From Mucilaginibacter endophyticus (GTDB taxonomy: Bacteria; Bacteroidota; Bacteroidia; Sphingobacteriales; Sphingobacteriaceae), in assembly GCF_003351025.1 (NCBI RefSeq), contig NZ_QPCG01000001.1:689949-753948 (forward strand): 64,000 nt of DNA. Reading direction: 5' to 3'. Below, in pieces: positions 52,991 to 60,900 of the stretch; the first letter of the stretch is position 1; each line of letters opens with the position of its first letter. Below the pieces are notes generated by a model that saw nothing but the letters and a program-made list of their open reading frames with translations, made no database searches and had not been told where the DNA came from. A program made the position numbers and the translations under genes.

Positions 52991-54178
52991 ATGAGAACAT
53001 TTATCACAATTATTTTCTTACTGTTATTCGGCATAACCGGGATGGCACAAAAATGCCATTCCTGCCTGCTGGCAGATAGTGAAGCGGAGAAAAATCAATC
53101 TGCCGGGAACTTCTATCTCCTGAAAAAACAGTATGGCACAGCAAAATACTACCTGCTGAAGGCGCTGAAGCAATATGAAACAGGTGGCAATGCAAAGAAT
53201 ATCCGGGATGTTACCCTCTTGCTTTTCAGGGTAGATTCTGCCACAGGGAGCTACCAAAGTGCTATTTCGTATTTACGGCGGAGTGATGCGATAAAAGACT
53301 CGATGTTCAATTCGGTCAAGAACAGGCAGATTAAAGCCTTACAGATTGCCTACGCTACAGAACAAAAGAATAAGTATATCAAAGAGCTGAAAAATTCGGC
53401 CCGGGTTAGGCAATTGAACCTGGCGCATGCCAGTTCTGTCCGGATCCGGACTATCATTGGCTCGGCGTTGCTGTTTGTTATTGTGGTACTTATTTATCGG
53501 CAGTGGGTAGCCGCAAAAAGGAATAACAGGCTGATTTACCGTAAAAATGAAATGCTTCAGTTTTTGATCCGTGAGAAGGAATGGCTGTTGAAAGAAGTGC
53601 ATGACCGCGTAAAAAACAATTTGCATACGGTTGTTTGTTTGCTGGAATCTCAGGCAAAATATCTTGAAAATGATGCCTTACAAGCTGTTGAAAGCTGTCA
53701 GCACCGGATCTTCGCGATGTCCCTGATCCATCAAAAGTTATATAAAACAGATCATGTCAAAACAATTGATATGGCTGAGTACATACCCGAGCTGATCAAT
53801 AATCTGGAGGAAAGTTTTGGGGTTGAGGGCTTCGTAGGTTTTAAGTTTAACATCGATCCGGTTGCGCTTGACATTTCTTGCGCGATACCACTGGCCCTGA
53901 TCATCAACGAGGCAGTTACCAACGCCATTAAATATGCGTTTCCGGGCTACAAATCAGGTGAAGTTCAAGTTATATTGGTTAATAACAACGGTCAGCTAAA
54001 ACTTCAAATTTGGGATAACGGTATCGGCCTCGCAGATGATCCTTTCAACAAAAATTATAACTCGCTCGGAATGGAGTTAATGAAGGGATTGAGCGCCGAG
54101 ATTAATGCCACTATTAAGTTTGAGAATTTAGGCGGTACCCGGATCTCCATTACATTTATCCCGTCTTTACCGGTATAA
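52991..54178 (+). CDS. Short HisKA_2-type sensor histidine kinase, paralog of the TPR kinase
   Basis: This is a 395-residue kinase with a signal peptide (about 1-18), only one or two TPR-like units (about 30-100), a coiled linker, a membrane helix (about 153-171; TIIGSALLFVIVVLIYR) and a kinase core. It is alignable over the last 300 residues with the kinase at 48903-51161 (YQSAISYLRRSD vs YQSAVSYLQLSN; FAMSLIHQKLY shared; MAEYIPELI shared). In the phospho-acceptor box it has EVHDRVKNNLHT, with Asp where the paralog has the second His of HHRVKNN. The HATPase motifs look intact (LALIINEAVTNAIKYAF, LQIWDNGIGLAD). It lies 112 bases after the sigma-54 regulator gene. Confidence 0.92.
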   Translation: MRTFITIIFLLLFGITGMAQKCHSCLLADSEAEKNQSAGNFYLLKKQYGTAKYYLLKALKQYETGGNAKNIRDVTLLLFRVDSATGSYQSAISYLRRSDAIKDSMFNSVKNRQIKALQIAYATEQKNKYIKELKNSARVRQLNLAHASSVRIRTIIGSALLFVIVVLIYRQWVAAKRNNRLIYRKNEMLQFLIREKEWLLKEVHDRVKNNLHTVVCLLESQAKYLENDALQAVESCQHRIFAMSLIHQKLYKTDHVKTIDMAEYIPELINNLEESFGVEGFVGFKFNIDPVALDISCAIPLALIINEAVTNAIKYAFPGYKSGEVQVILVNNNGQLKLQIWDNGIGLADDPFNKNYNSLGMELMKGLSAEINATIKFENLGGTRISITFIPSLPV

Positions 54179-54334
54179 ATGGCCCCCCTTAATAACTTAC
54201 TGTCCTTTCTGAAATCTTCAGGATAGCCATTGAATTACGCCTGTAATCTACTGCTGGACTTTTCAACAAAGCAATCTGGGCTTTATAACAAAACGCCGTG
54301 GCACGCTATTGCCGAACTTTGTTCCCGAAATCAA

Positions 54335-55174
54335 ATGAAAATCATGGAATGTCAGAATAAAAACCCGGAAGGCCATGAAAAGCAAAGTGGCTCCGGCCCC
54401 AGATTGCTCTTGAATTCTTATTCGGGCAATAAAATAGAGGGGGAGGCTTTTGTCACCGATCATATTTTCAGTTACATCATTAGCGGGACTAACGAGGTAT
54501 GGCTGGGTGATAAGAAATACATTTTTAGTGCCGGCGACTTCCGGTTTTTCAAAAGAAACCAGTTGTCCAGGTATGTAAAAAGCCCTGTTGGTGGTAGTTT
54601 CAAATCCGTCGCGGTGCATATTGACCAGGCCACATTACGCGAAATGAGTGATCTATACGGCTTGGTTGCCGATGAAAATCATCAATCCGGCGGGGCTACG
54701 CTGATCAGGCCAGGTATTCTGCTCAAAGGCTTTGCCGATTCCCTTATACCATATCTGCAACAGGGGCAGCCAGATGAGCGGATTATCGCGCTTAAAACGC
54801 GGGAGCTGATCTTATTGCTCATTCAAAATGACCCCGAATTTAAAAATATCCTGTTTGATTTCAGCGAGCCCGGCAAAATAGATCTGCAGGCATTTATGAA
54901 CAGCCATTACCGGTACAATGTGAGTATTGAACGGTTTGCGTTTTTGACCGGGCGGAGCCTTTCCGGATTTAAGCGTGATTTCGAGAAGCTATATCAAATC
55001 AGCCCGAGCCGGTGGCTTGTACAAAAAAGATTGCAGGAAGCCCGGTTCCTGATTGAGGAGAAACGGGAAAAACCCTCAGACATCTACCTCGACTTAGGAT
55101 TTGAAGATCTGTCACACTTCTCATTTGCTTATAAAAAGTCGTTTGGTTATGCACCAAACAAGAAATATCTATAA
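54335..55174 (+). CDS. AraC family transcriptional regulator
   Basis: This is a 279-residue regulator from ATG 54335; an in-frame TTG at 54230 would add 35 residues but is unlikely. The N-terminal part (about 1-130) looks like a cupin-type sensing domain (YIISGTNEVWLGDKKYIFSA, GDFRFFKRNQLSRY). The C-terminal AraC helix-turn-helix pair is clear (about 190-278; YNVSIERFAFLTGRSLSGFK, FGFEDLSHFSFAYKK-type segment with LGFEDLSHFSFAYKKSFG). It is 18 bases before the SDR-fold gene and is likely co-transcribed with it. The effector is unknown. Confidence 0.9.
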   Translation: MKIMECQNKNPEGHEKQSGSGPRLLLNSYSGNKIEGEAFVTDHIFSYIISGTNEVWLGDKKYIFSAGDFRFFKRNQLSRYVKSPVGGSFKSVAVHIDQATLREMSDLYGLVADENHQSGGATLIRPGILLKGFADSLIPYLQQGQPDERIIALKTRELILLLIQNDPEFKNILFDFSEPGKIDLQAFMNSHYRYNVSIERFAFLTGRSLSGFKRDFEKLYQISPSRWLVQKRLQEARFLIEEKREKPSDIYLDLGFEDLSHFSFAYKKSFGYAPNKKYL

Positions 55175-55192
55175 ACTAATAAAAATAATAAA

Positions 55193-55990
55193 ATGGATTT
55201 AAAATTAAAGGGCAAACGTGCCCTGGTTACCGGCTCAAGTTCCGGATTAGGCGAGGCAATTGCAAAACTGCTTGCAAGTGAAGGCGCAACAGTTATTATT
55301 CATGGCCGCAACAGCGGGAGGGCAAGCGAAGTAGTAAATGCTATTTTGAATGCGGGAGGATCGGCTGAATTGGCTATAGGCGATCTTTCGACAGATGAGG
55401 GTGCCGATGTTGTTGCAGCAGCCGCGCTTAAATCAGGACAAATAGATATCCTGGTTAATAATGCAGGCGAAACCTCACACAAATCATGGGGGGAAGCCAC
55501 CACCGAAGACTGGTTGTCGATATACAATAATAACGTAGTTTCTTACGTGCGGATGGTACAGCGGATAGTTCCACAAATGAAACATCTTGGGTGGGGAAGG
55601 GTGATCCATATTGGCGGGGGGCTTGCCATACAGCCGATAAAAGAACAGCCTCATTATAACGCGACACTGGCTGCCCGCCACAACATGTCGGTTTCATTGG
55701 CCAGGAGCCTCAAAGATTCTGGTATTACCTCTAACGTTGTTTCGCCGGGCGCGATCATCAACCCGATGGTTGAGGAGTGGTTACAAAACGCAGCGCCAAA
55801 ATTTGGTTGGGGAACCGATCCGGAAGAAATAAAATATAAAGCTGTGCAGGAACTGATCCCTAATGATACCGGCAGGTTTGGTGAGCCTCAGGAGGTTGCC
55901 GGTGCCGTAGCCTATCTGTGCAGCCCTTTTGCCGACTATATCAGCGGTTCGGTACTCCGTGTGGATGGCGGAACGATTCGCTGCCTTTAA
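55193..55990 (+). CDS. SDR-fold protein lacking the canonical catalytic Ser and Lys
   Basis: This is a 265-residue short-chain dehydrogenase/reductase-like protein. Cofactor-binding motifs are normal: TGSSSGLGEAIAKLLASEG (TGxxxGxG) and DILVNNAGETS. At the active site, the Tyr of YxxxK is present in PHYNATLAARHN, but the Lys is Leu. Counting 13 residues back, where the catalytic Ser should be, the sequence is HIGGGLAIQP, with Gly. The closing segment RFGEPQEVAGAVAYLCSPFA and SGSVLRVDGGTI is family-typical. It may be a non-classical SDR, a cofactor-binding sensor, or an inactive homolog. It is likely co-transcribed with the AraC regulator gene 18 bases upstream. Confidence 0.9.
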   Translation: MDLKLKGKRALVTGSSSGLGEAIAKLLASEGATVIIHGRNSGRASEVVNAILNAGGSAELAIGDLSTDEGADVVAAAALKSGQIDILVNNAGETSHKSWGEATTEDWLSIYNNNVVSYVRMVQRIVPQMKHLGWGRVIHIGGGLAIQPIKEQPHYNATLAARHNMSVSLARSLKDSGITSNVVSPGAIINPMVEEWLQNAAPKFGWGTDPEEIKYKAVQELIPNDTGRFGEPQEVAGAVAYLCSPFADYISGSVLRVDGGTIRCL

Positions 55991-56329
55991 GGGAATGTTT
56001 TGATTCCTGGTAATTATTTATTCGTTAACGTTTTGGCTATTCCTATGCCTCCTTAAAACCCGAATTACATTGTTGGCAATAAATCCAATTTAGTCGTCTC
56101 CTTAACATCACCAGCCAATACGAAGGTTTACTATTGTAAAAAGGATTATTGAGCGTCATAATAGCCGGTTAGCTATGGAGATTACTTTTGGCATAGGGAT
56201 AGTTTCAAGAACGTTATCAAAGCCTTTAGTCGAAAAGACTGAAGGCTTTTTGCTGGGTGATATTAATAATTGTTTTAACGTTGCAGGATAATTGTTAAGC
56301 AAGTAACTTAACTGACACTTTTCTTAAAT
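55991..56329. other. Intergenic region after the SDR gene
   Basis: This is 339 bases with no gene that I can support. A good terminator lies at 56221-56251. The stretch between 55991 and 56220 could hold a long 3' UTR or a small RNA ending at that terminator. TACTTTTG at about 56185 matches a -7 box but has no partner at the right spacing. Confidence 0.45.
56221..56251 (+). terminator. Rho-independent terminator, 230 bases past the SDR gene
   Basis: An 11-bp stem, AGCCTTTAGTC with GACTGAAGGCT (one G-T pair), closes a 5-base loop and is followed by five T. Confidence 0.75.
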
Positions 56330-56683
56330 ATGACCAGGTTTTTAAGGCATAGGAAACAGGCGATAATACTTATTGTGATATTTTTAATTACGATGATACT
56401 TGGCCTAACGCCGTGAGAAGCCGTATTCTCAATCCAGATCACAGGCGGTATAGCTTACGGGTTAACAAGTTTCTCAACAGGGTTATTGGGCCTGATAGGT
56501 TTTCTGGTTGCCTTATGCATTTGTATTAAAGACATAAACCGATTTGCTCTGTTTGTAAAACTACTATCGGGGTGTGTTGCAGTGTTGTTGCTCGCTGTTT
56601 GGATATTAGCTTTATTGTTGCCTACATTCAGATGGATCGACAGGAATGTCTACCGAAACGGGGATGATTATCTGGTATTATAG
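56330..56683 (+). pseudogene. Small membrane protein gene interrupted by an in-frame TGA
   Basis: One reading frame runs from ATG 56330 to the stop at 56681-56683 and would encode a 117-residue membrane protein, but it contains a TGA at 56414-56416 (codon 29). Before the stop: a basic start (MTRFLRHRKQ) and a hydrophobic helix (AIILIVIFLITMILGL). After it: further helices (GLIGFLVALCICI; LLSGCVAVLLLAVWILALLL) and a charged end (RWIDRNVYRNGDDYLVL). A single change from TGG (Trp) to TGA would explain it. The second half could still be translated from TTG 56486 as a 65-residue peptide. The function of the intact form is unknown. Confidence 0.6.
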
Positions 56684-56752
56684 GAACAGGAAATTTTTGT
56701 AACAAATAATCTTAAACAACCGCATTTGATCAGAACAAAATCACCTTACAGC

Positions 56753-56872
56753 ATGATCCGGAAAATTGAAGAACAACAGGAACAGAATGAAAACGATAAC
56801 CCATTTGAAGGGGAGGTAGTGATTTATAAAGGTAAGAGATGGAGTAAAGAACCAACAATTGAAAAAGAGTGA
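56753..56872 (+). CDS. Possible 39-residue small protein
   Basis: A short frame from ATG 56753 encodes an acidic, Glu-rich peptide (MIRKIEEQQEQNENDN start; then VVIYKGKRWSKEPTIEKE). Codon use looks natural and it follows the broken membrane gene by 69 bases, but no homolog or ribosome signal supports it. It may be a chance ORF. Confidence 0.25.
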   Translation: MIRKIEEQQEQNENDNPFEGEVVIYKGKRWSKEPTIEKE

Positions 56873-57032
56873 GAAAGTGATAGTTGCGTAATAATAATGC
56901 TATTTCGTTGAGTCTGTAATCTGCTGTCGCTAAATATCATTCTGGGTATTGTTAATTTTTGTTAAAGGCACACACTTTAGCAATTTATGTGTTATATTTA
57001 GGTACCTACTTTACCTGTTAACTGAACCCGTC

Positions 57033-57830
57033 ATGAAAACATTGAAACTTACCTTAACAGTAATATTGATACTCCTGTCAGTAAATCTGTTTGCCCAGCG
57101 TATTAAGGGAATTGTGATTGACAAGGCTACTTATTTGCCAGTAGCTAACGCTTTTATCAGCTCAACGGCTTCAAAAAGCATAAGTAATCAGCAAGGGAAA
57201 TTTGTGTTGGCAAGCGTAAAGCCCGGCGATACTTTGCGGATCAGCAGTATAGGATACAAGCCATTCAGGCTCATCATTAGTTTTTTAAAGTTTGATACTT
57301 TGAGGTGTTACATTGAACCGGATGCAACTGTTTTGAGTGAGGTGAAAATCAGGGGCAGGCGTAACGCCAAAGCCGACTCATTACGAAACCGGAGGGAGTT
57401 TGCCTCTGTTTTTGCCTATCGCGGTTCAACCATAAAAGACGCGTTTATAACTCGTCCGGCCGATCTTGATTTTGGTAAACCCAGCAATCACATCAATGCA
57501 GATAAAAGTACTGCGACCATTTTAAGCATCAACCTGCTTTCGGTAATTGACATGCTGAGTAAAAACAAAGCCCCTCAATCAAAGCTGCAAAAGATCTTAC
57601 TTAAGGACGAGCAAGATGAGTATGTCGACAGGTTTTTTTCGCCGGAAAAGGTAAGCTCAATAACCAGCTTAAAAGGCGATTCACTACAGAACTTCATGAA
57701 CCAGTATCATCCTGATATTAAAAAAGTGAAAAAGATGAGTGATTATGATATGATCAGCTACATCAGGAAAAGCTATGCCGATTACCTTAAATCGGGGAGT
57801 AAACAAACAGCACCGCTTTTTGGGAGATGA
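57033..57830 (+). CDS. Exported protein with carboxypeptidase-regulatory-like domain
   Basis: This is a 265-residue protein from ATG 57033 with a signal peptide (about 1-20, ending NLFAQ). Residues 22-100 form a carboxypeptidase-D-like regulatory domain, the one seen at the front of SusC proteins (IKGIVIDKATYLPVANAFI, ISSIGYKPFRL). The rest (about 115-265) is basic and helical with no known domain. Bacteroidota often carry such short proteins near the outer membrane, with unknown roles. The in-frame ATG at 56949 would put 28 residues in front of the signal peptide, which is unlikely. Confidence 0.8.
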   Translation: MKTLKLTLTVILILLSVNLFAQRIKGIVIDKATYLPVANAFISSTASKSISNQQGKFVLASVKPGDTLRISSIGYKPFRLIISFLKFDTLRCYIEPDATVLSEVKIRGRRNAKADSLRNRREFASVFAYRGSTIKDAFITRPADLDFGKPSNHINADKSTATILSINLLSVIDMLSKNKAPQSKLQKILLKDEQDEYVDRFFSPEKVSSITSLKGDSLQNFMNQYHPDIKKVKKMSDYDMISYIRKSYADYLKSGSKQTAPLFGR

Positions 57831-57870
57831 AACATTGGCGTAGACTAAGATGTACCGCCTGATGATTTCC

Positions 57871-58062
57871 CTACCGCTCAAGCACCAGGTATTTTTTGTT
57901 GCATTTGTAACAAAAATACCGCTTAACAGGTAGCCAGAATGTTAATAGTTTTAACAGTACCGGTCGTTTGATCCTTTGACCGGTATTAGTTTGGCATATT
58001 GGGCAAAATGTGCGTCTATGCCTTTTCTTTGAAGAGTCATTTTCAGTATCTACAATATGCAT
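57871..58062 (-). CDS. Small zinc-ribbon protein
   Basis: This is a 63-residue protein with two CxxC knuckles (TFCPICQTNTGQ near residue 20 and YFCYKCNKKYLVL near 52) that likely bind one zinc ion. The spacer between them is basic and hydrophobic (KRPVLLKLLTFWLPVKR). It is a minus-strand gene and convergent with the exported protein gene at 57033. The function is unknown. Confidence 0.6.
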   Translation of the reverse strand: MHIVDTENDSSKKRHRRTFCPICQTNTGQRIKRPVLLKLLTFWLPVKRYFCYKCNKKYLVLER

Positions 58063-58163
58063 AACATGAATACAATTAATGCCATTGTATCCCCATAGTA
58101 GGTTTTGTTATTGGCTAATACCCAAAACTAAAAAAGGTTTACTCCTTTTTTGCGAATAGTTTT

Positions 58164-58391
58164 TTATGAGGCTTTGCTGTTGTAAGTAGTGCCTGTAAGC
58201 ACTGGCGATTTTTTGTTAAACCTATTCCATTCCTCAATATTTACGAGGCCGGGAGCAGTTGAATAATGCTTTTTACTTGTAGGGCAAGCAACTGAAAAAC
58301 CCTTACGGCTTTGTTCAATTACAGGGCGTGCTCCGCATTCTTTGCAAGGTTCACAATGGATATTTGGTTGAATTTGTATAGATCCTGCCAT
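58164..58391 (-). CDS. Lar-like small zinc-binding protein
   Basis: This is a 75-residue protein resembling Lar-family or restriction-alleviation-like small proteins: HCEPCKECGARPVIEQSRKG with CxxCxxC-type spacing, then VACPTSKKHYS, and the closing motif NIEEWNRFNK (compare EAIEAWNRR in that family). Cys positions could bind zinc. Whether it antagonises restriction is not known; the family resemblance is modest. It lies upstream of the other small zinc-ribbon gene, on the same strand. Confidence 0.6.
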   Translation of the reverse strand: MAGSIQIQPNIHCEPCKECGARPVIEQSRKGFSVACPTSKKHYSTAPGLVNIEEWNRFNKKSPVLTGTTYNSKAS

Positions 58392-58684
58392 ATTGTTTTT
58401 TAAAAGGTTTTATAAGTGCTTGCCAATTAAGCAAGTGGGTTTTTCATTATTGTATTAGGGTTTGGTTGCGTTATTACAAAGATCGGAATAAAATTTTTAT
58501 TAAAAAATTGCAATATGGGAAGGTTATTTCACAATTATGTAGCGCTTTTATTGACAAAAGTGTAAAATATGTTAAGCTGGTGTGTAAAAGTGTGCAATTG
58601 TGTAAACCTTAAAACAACTTTAAGTTGTGACCTTTTTTGTTTATTAACAACTTTTTTACACTTTGGGTTATTCAATCAGTCACC

Positions 58685-60832
58685 ATGAAAAAAATTGTAT
58701 TCCTTTTGCTGCCCTTACTTATTTGCGCTCATTTCACACACGCACAACCACCTTCATCGTCGGTAAAGCAATGGCAGGAACAGAAGTTTTCCATGTTTAT
58801 CCACTTCGGTGGCATTTACTCGGTTTTAGGAGGTGTTTGGGATAGCAAACCTGTAACTCGTGGTTTAAGCGAACAAATCCAGGCACACGCGGGTATCTAC
58901 AGCGATACCTATGCAAACCTGGCTAAAAACTTCAACCCGGTAAACTGGAATGCGGATAGTATTGCCCTGTTAGCAAAGGCCGCCGGCATGCGTTCAATAG
59001 TGCTTACATCTAAGCATCATGATGGTTTTTGTATGTTTAAAACAGCCACAACTGATTTTAACGTAGTTGATGCAACCCCTTTTAAGCGCGATGTGGTAAA
59101 AGAAATGGCCGAAGCCTGCAAAAGACATGGTTTGCGGTTTGGGTTATATTTTTCATTGATCGATTGGCATTACCCACAGGCATCGCCTATATCAAGCCAT
59201 AATTCAGATTATGTAACGCCGGAGCATCATGAGTATAACAAAAAGCAGGTAACCGAGCTGTTATCAAACTATGGTACCATATCTGAGCTTTGGTTTGATA
59301 TGGGGTCTCAAAGTTCTGAGCAAAGTAAAGAGCTTTACCAACTGGTACATCGTCTGCAACCCGATTGCATGGTGAGTAGCCGCTTGGGTAACGATCAGGG
59401 CGATTTTGCTGTTATGGGCGATAACCAATATCCAGATTATTCTATAGGGGTACCATGGCAGTCGCCGGCTTCATTTTTTGACGAAACCTGGGGCTACCGG
59501 TCATGGCAAAAACGCGGCAGCGAAGATGAAAAGTACAAAGAGAAACTGGAAAGCCTGATCCGCGTGATTAGCAGAGGAGGTAATTATCTGCTCAATATCG
59601 GCCCTAAAGGTGATGGCTCTGTAGTAGGTTTTGAAAAAGATGTTTTATTGAAGATAGGAGCCTGGCTTCATAAAAATGCCGAAGCTGTTTACGGTACCAC
59701 TGCCGATCCGTTTTTTACTTCCTTTAAATGGGGTAATATAACCAGCAAACCCAACAAGCTTTATCTTTTTGTAACCTCGGTACCGGCTGATGGCTTGATC
59801 ACCTTGCCAGGCCTCGAAGGTAAAATAAATGGTGTATCTGTTTTAGGCGAACAGCAATCGCTTAATTTTAAGCAGACTGCCATTGATGCTGTAATAACTT
59901 TGCCTGCTAATTTTGATAACGAAAAACAGATCAAAGTAATAGCCGTTGATGTTGCCGAGGGCTATAGAGTACAGCCTGTCCATATTATCAAAAGCAGCTA
60001 CGGCCACATGGAACTGGATGAGCATAACGCTTATAATTACTACAGTTCATCGGGTATCGACTATAACAGCAATTACAAAAGCACTGTAAAGCAAGCCTGG
60101 ACAATCAAACCTACCGCGACAGGTAAATATCGCCCCTCTATCAAATATACCGACGAGGAGAAAGGTAATGTGATTGATCTTGCCGTTAACAATGTAACTA
60201 CCACAATCAAGCTTGATAACGACAGGTTGATGAAGTACAAAGCTGATACTGCTAAAATTAAATGGGGGCCTTTGTATATCACCGGCCCATATTCGGCAGG
60301 CTTGGGTGGTTTAAATGGCGGCAGCGATAAAATTGATATTAACAAACCCTATACAAATGATACCGATAAACCGTGGCAACGCATGGATAGCTACAAAAAC
60401 GGACAGCTTATTGATTTACCGGCAGGTATGGATGATGCCTATTATATACTGCAGAATATTACGGTAGCGAAAGGCTTGATTTATGCGCAGGTTAAAATCA
60501 CCAGCGGTGATGGTATTGTTGTTATGTTTAATGGCAAACAAATGCTCATTAATAACAACCCTGGCAAGGCCGGATCTGTAGATCATATTATCGGCTTTGA
60601 TTTAATGCCTGGTAATAATCAGCTATTGATAAAGGTGTTCAATAACTTTAAAAAGAATGCGCCTTTTGCCATTAGCCACAGTATTCCGCAAAATATCTAT
60701 ATAAAAGATCTCGATCCGCAAACCTTCGAGGCAAACAGGCTTTACCCGGTAAGTTTAAAATTGCATGATCCGGCTTCGCCGCATCAAACTTTAAAGCTGC
60801 CAAACCTTGAAATTTGGTTTTCAAAAAAATAA
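58685..60832 (+). CDS. GH29 alpha-L-fucosidase, Sec-exported
   Basis: This is a 715-residue secreted or periplasmic enzyme that removes alpha-L-fucose from glycans. From ATG 58685 there is a signal peptide (about 1-20, ending HFTHAQ). An in-frame ATG at 58637 would add 16 residues before it and is unlikely. The GH29 catalytic barrel (about 25-330) includes FSMFIHFGGIYSVLGGVWD, SIVLTSKHHDGFCMFKT, the nucleophile Asp205 in ELWFDMGSQ, and the closing GGNYLLNIGPKGDG. Residues about 430-715 form extra domains, probably beta-sandwich carbohydrate-binding modules. A second GH29 gene follows 68 bases later. No SusC/SusD pair is adjacent. Confidence 0.93.
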   Translation: MKKIVFLLLPLLICAHFTHAQPPSSSVKQWQEQKFSMFIHFGGIYSVLGGVWDSKPVTRGLSEQIQAHAGIYSDTYANLAKNFNPVNWNADSIALLAKAAGMRSIVLTSKHHDGFCMFKTATTDFNVVDATPFKRDVVKEMAEACKRHGLRFGLYFSLIDWHYPQASPISSHNSDYVTPEHHEYNKKQVTELLSNYGTISELWFDMGSQSSEQSKELYQLVHRLQPDCMVSSRLGNDQGDFAVMGDNQYPDYSIGVPWQSPASFFDETWGYRSWQKRGSEDEKYKEKLESLIRVISRGGNYLLNIGPKGDGSVVGFEKDVLLKIGAWLHKNAEAVYGTTADPFFTSFKWGNITSKPNKLYLFVTSVPADGLITLPGLEGKINGVSVLGEQQSLNFKQTAIDAVITLPANFDNEKQIKVIAVDVAEGYRVQPVHIIKSSYGHMELDEHNAYNYYSSSGIDYNSNYKSTVKQAWTIKPTATGKYRPSIKYTDEEKGNVIDLAVNNVTTTIKLDNDRLMKYKADTAKIKWGPLYITGPYSAGLGGLNGGSDKIDINKPYTNDTDKPWQRMDSYKNGQLIDLPAGMDDAYYILQNITVAKGLIYAQVKITSGDGIVVMFNGKQMLINNNPGKAGSVDHIIGFDLMPGNNQLLIKVFNNFKKNAPFAISHSIPQNIYIKDLDPQTFEANRLYPVSLKLHDPASPHQTLKLPNLEIWFSKK

Positions 60833-60900
60833 GGAATTAAAAAGATTATCTCTTAAATTGCAAGTAATTAAGTGTTTAAATAACAATTAATTATAAACCT

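Noticed and set aside
54230..54334. TTG start extending the AraC protein by 35 residues
   Set aside because: The extra segment has no domain character and an ordinary ATG at 54335 fits the start of the sensing domain.
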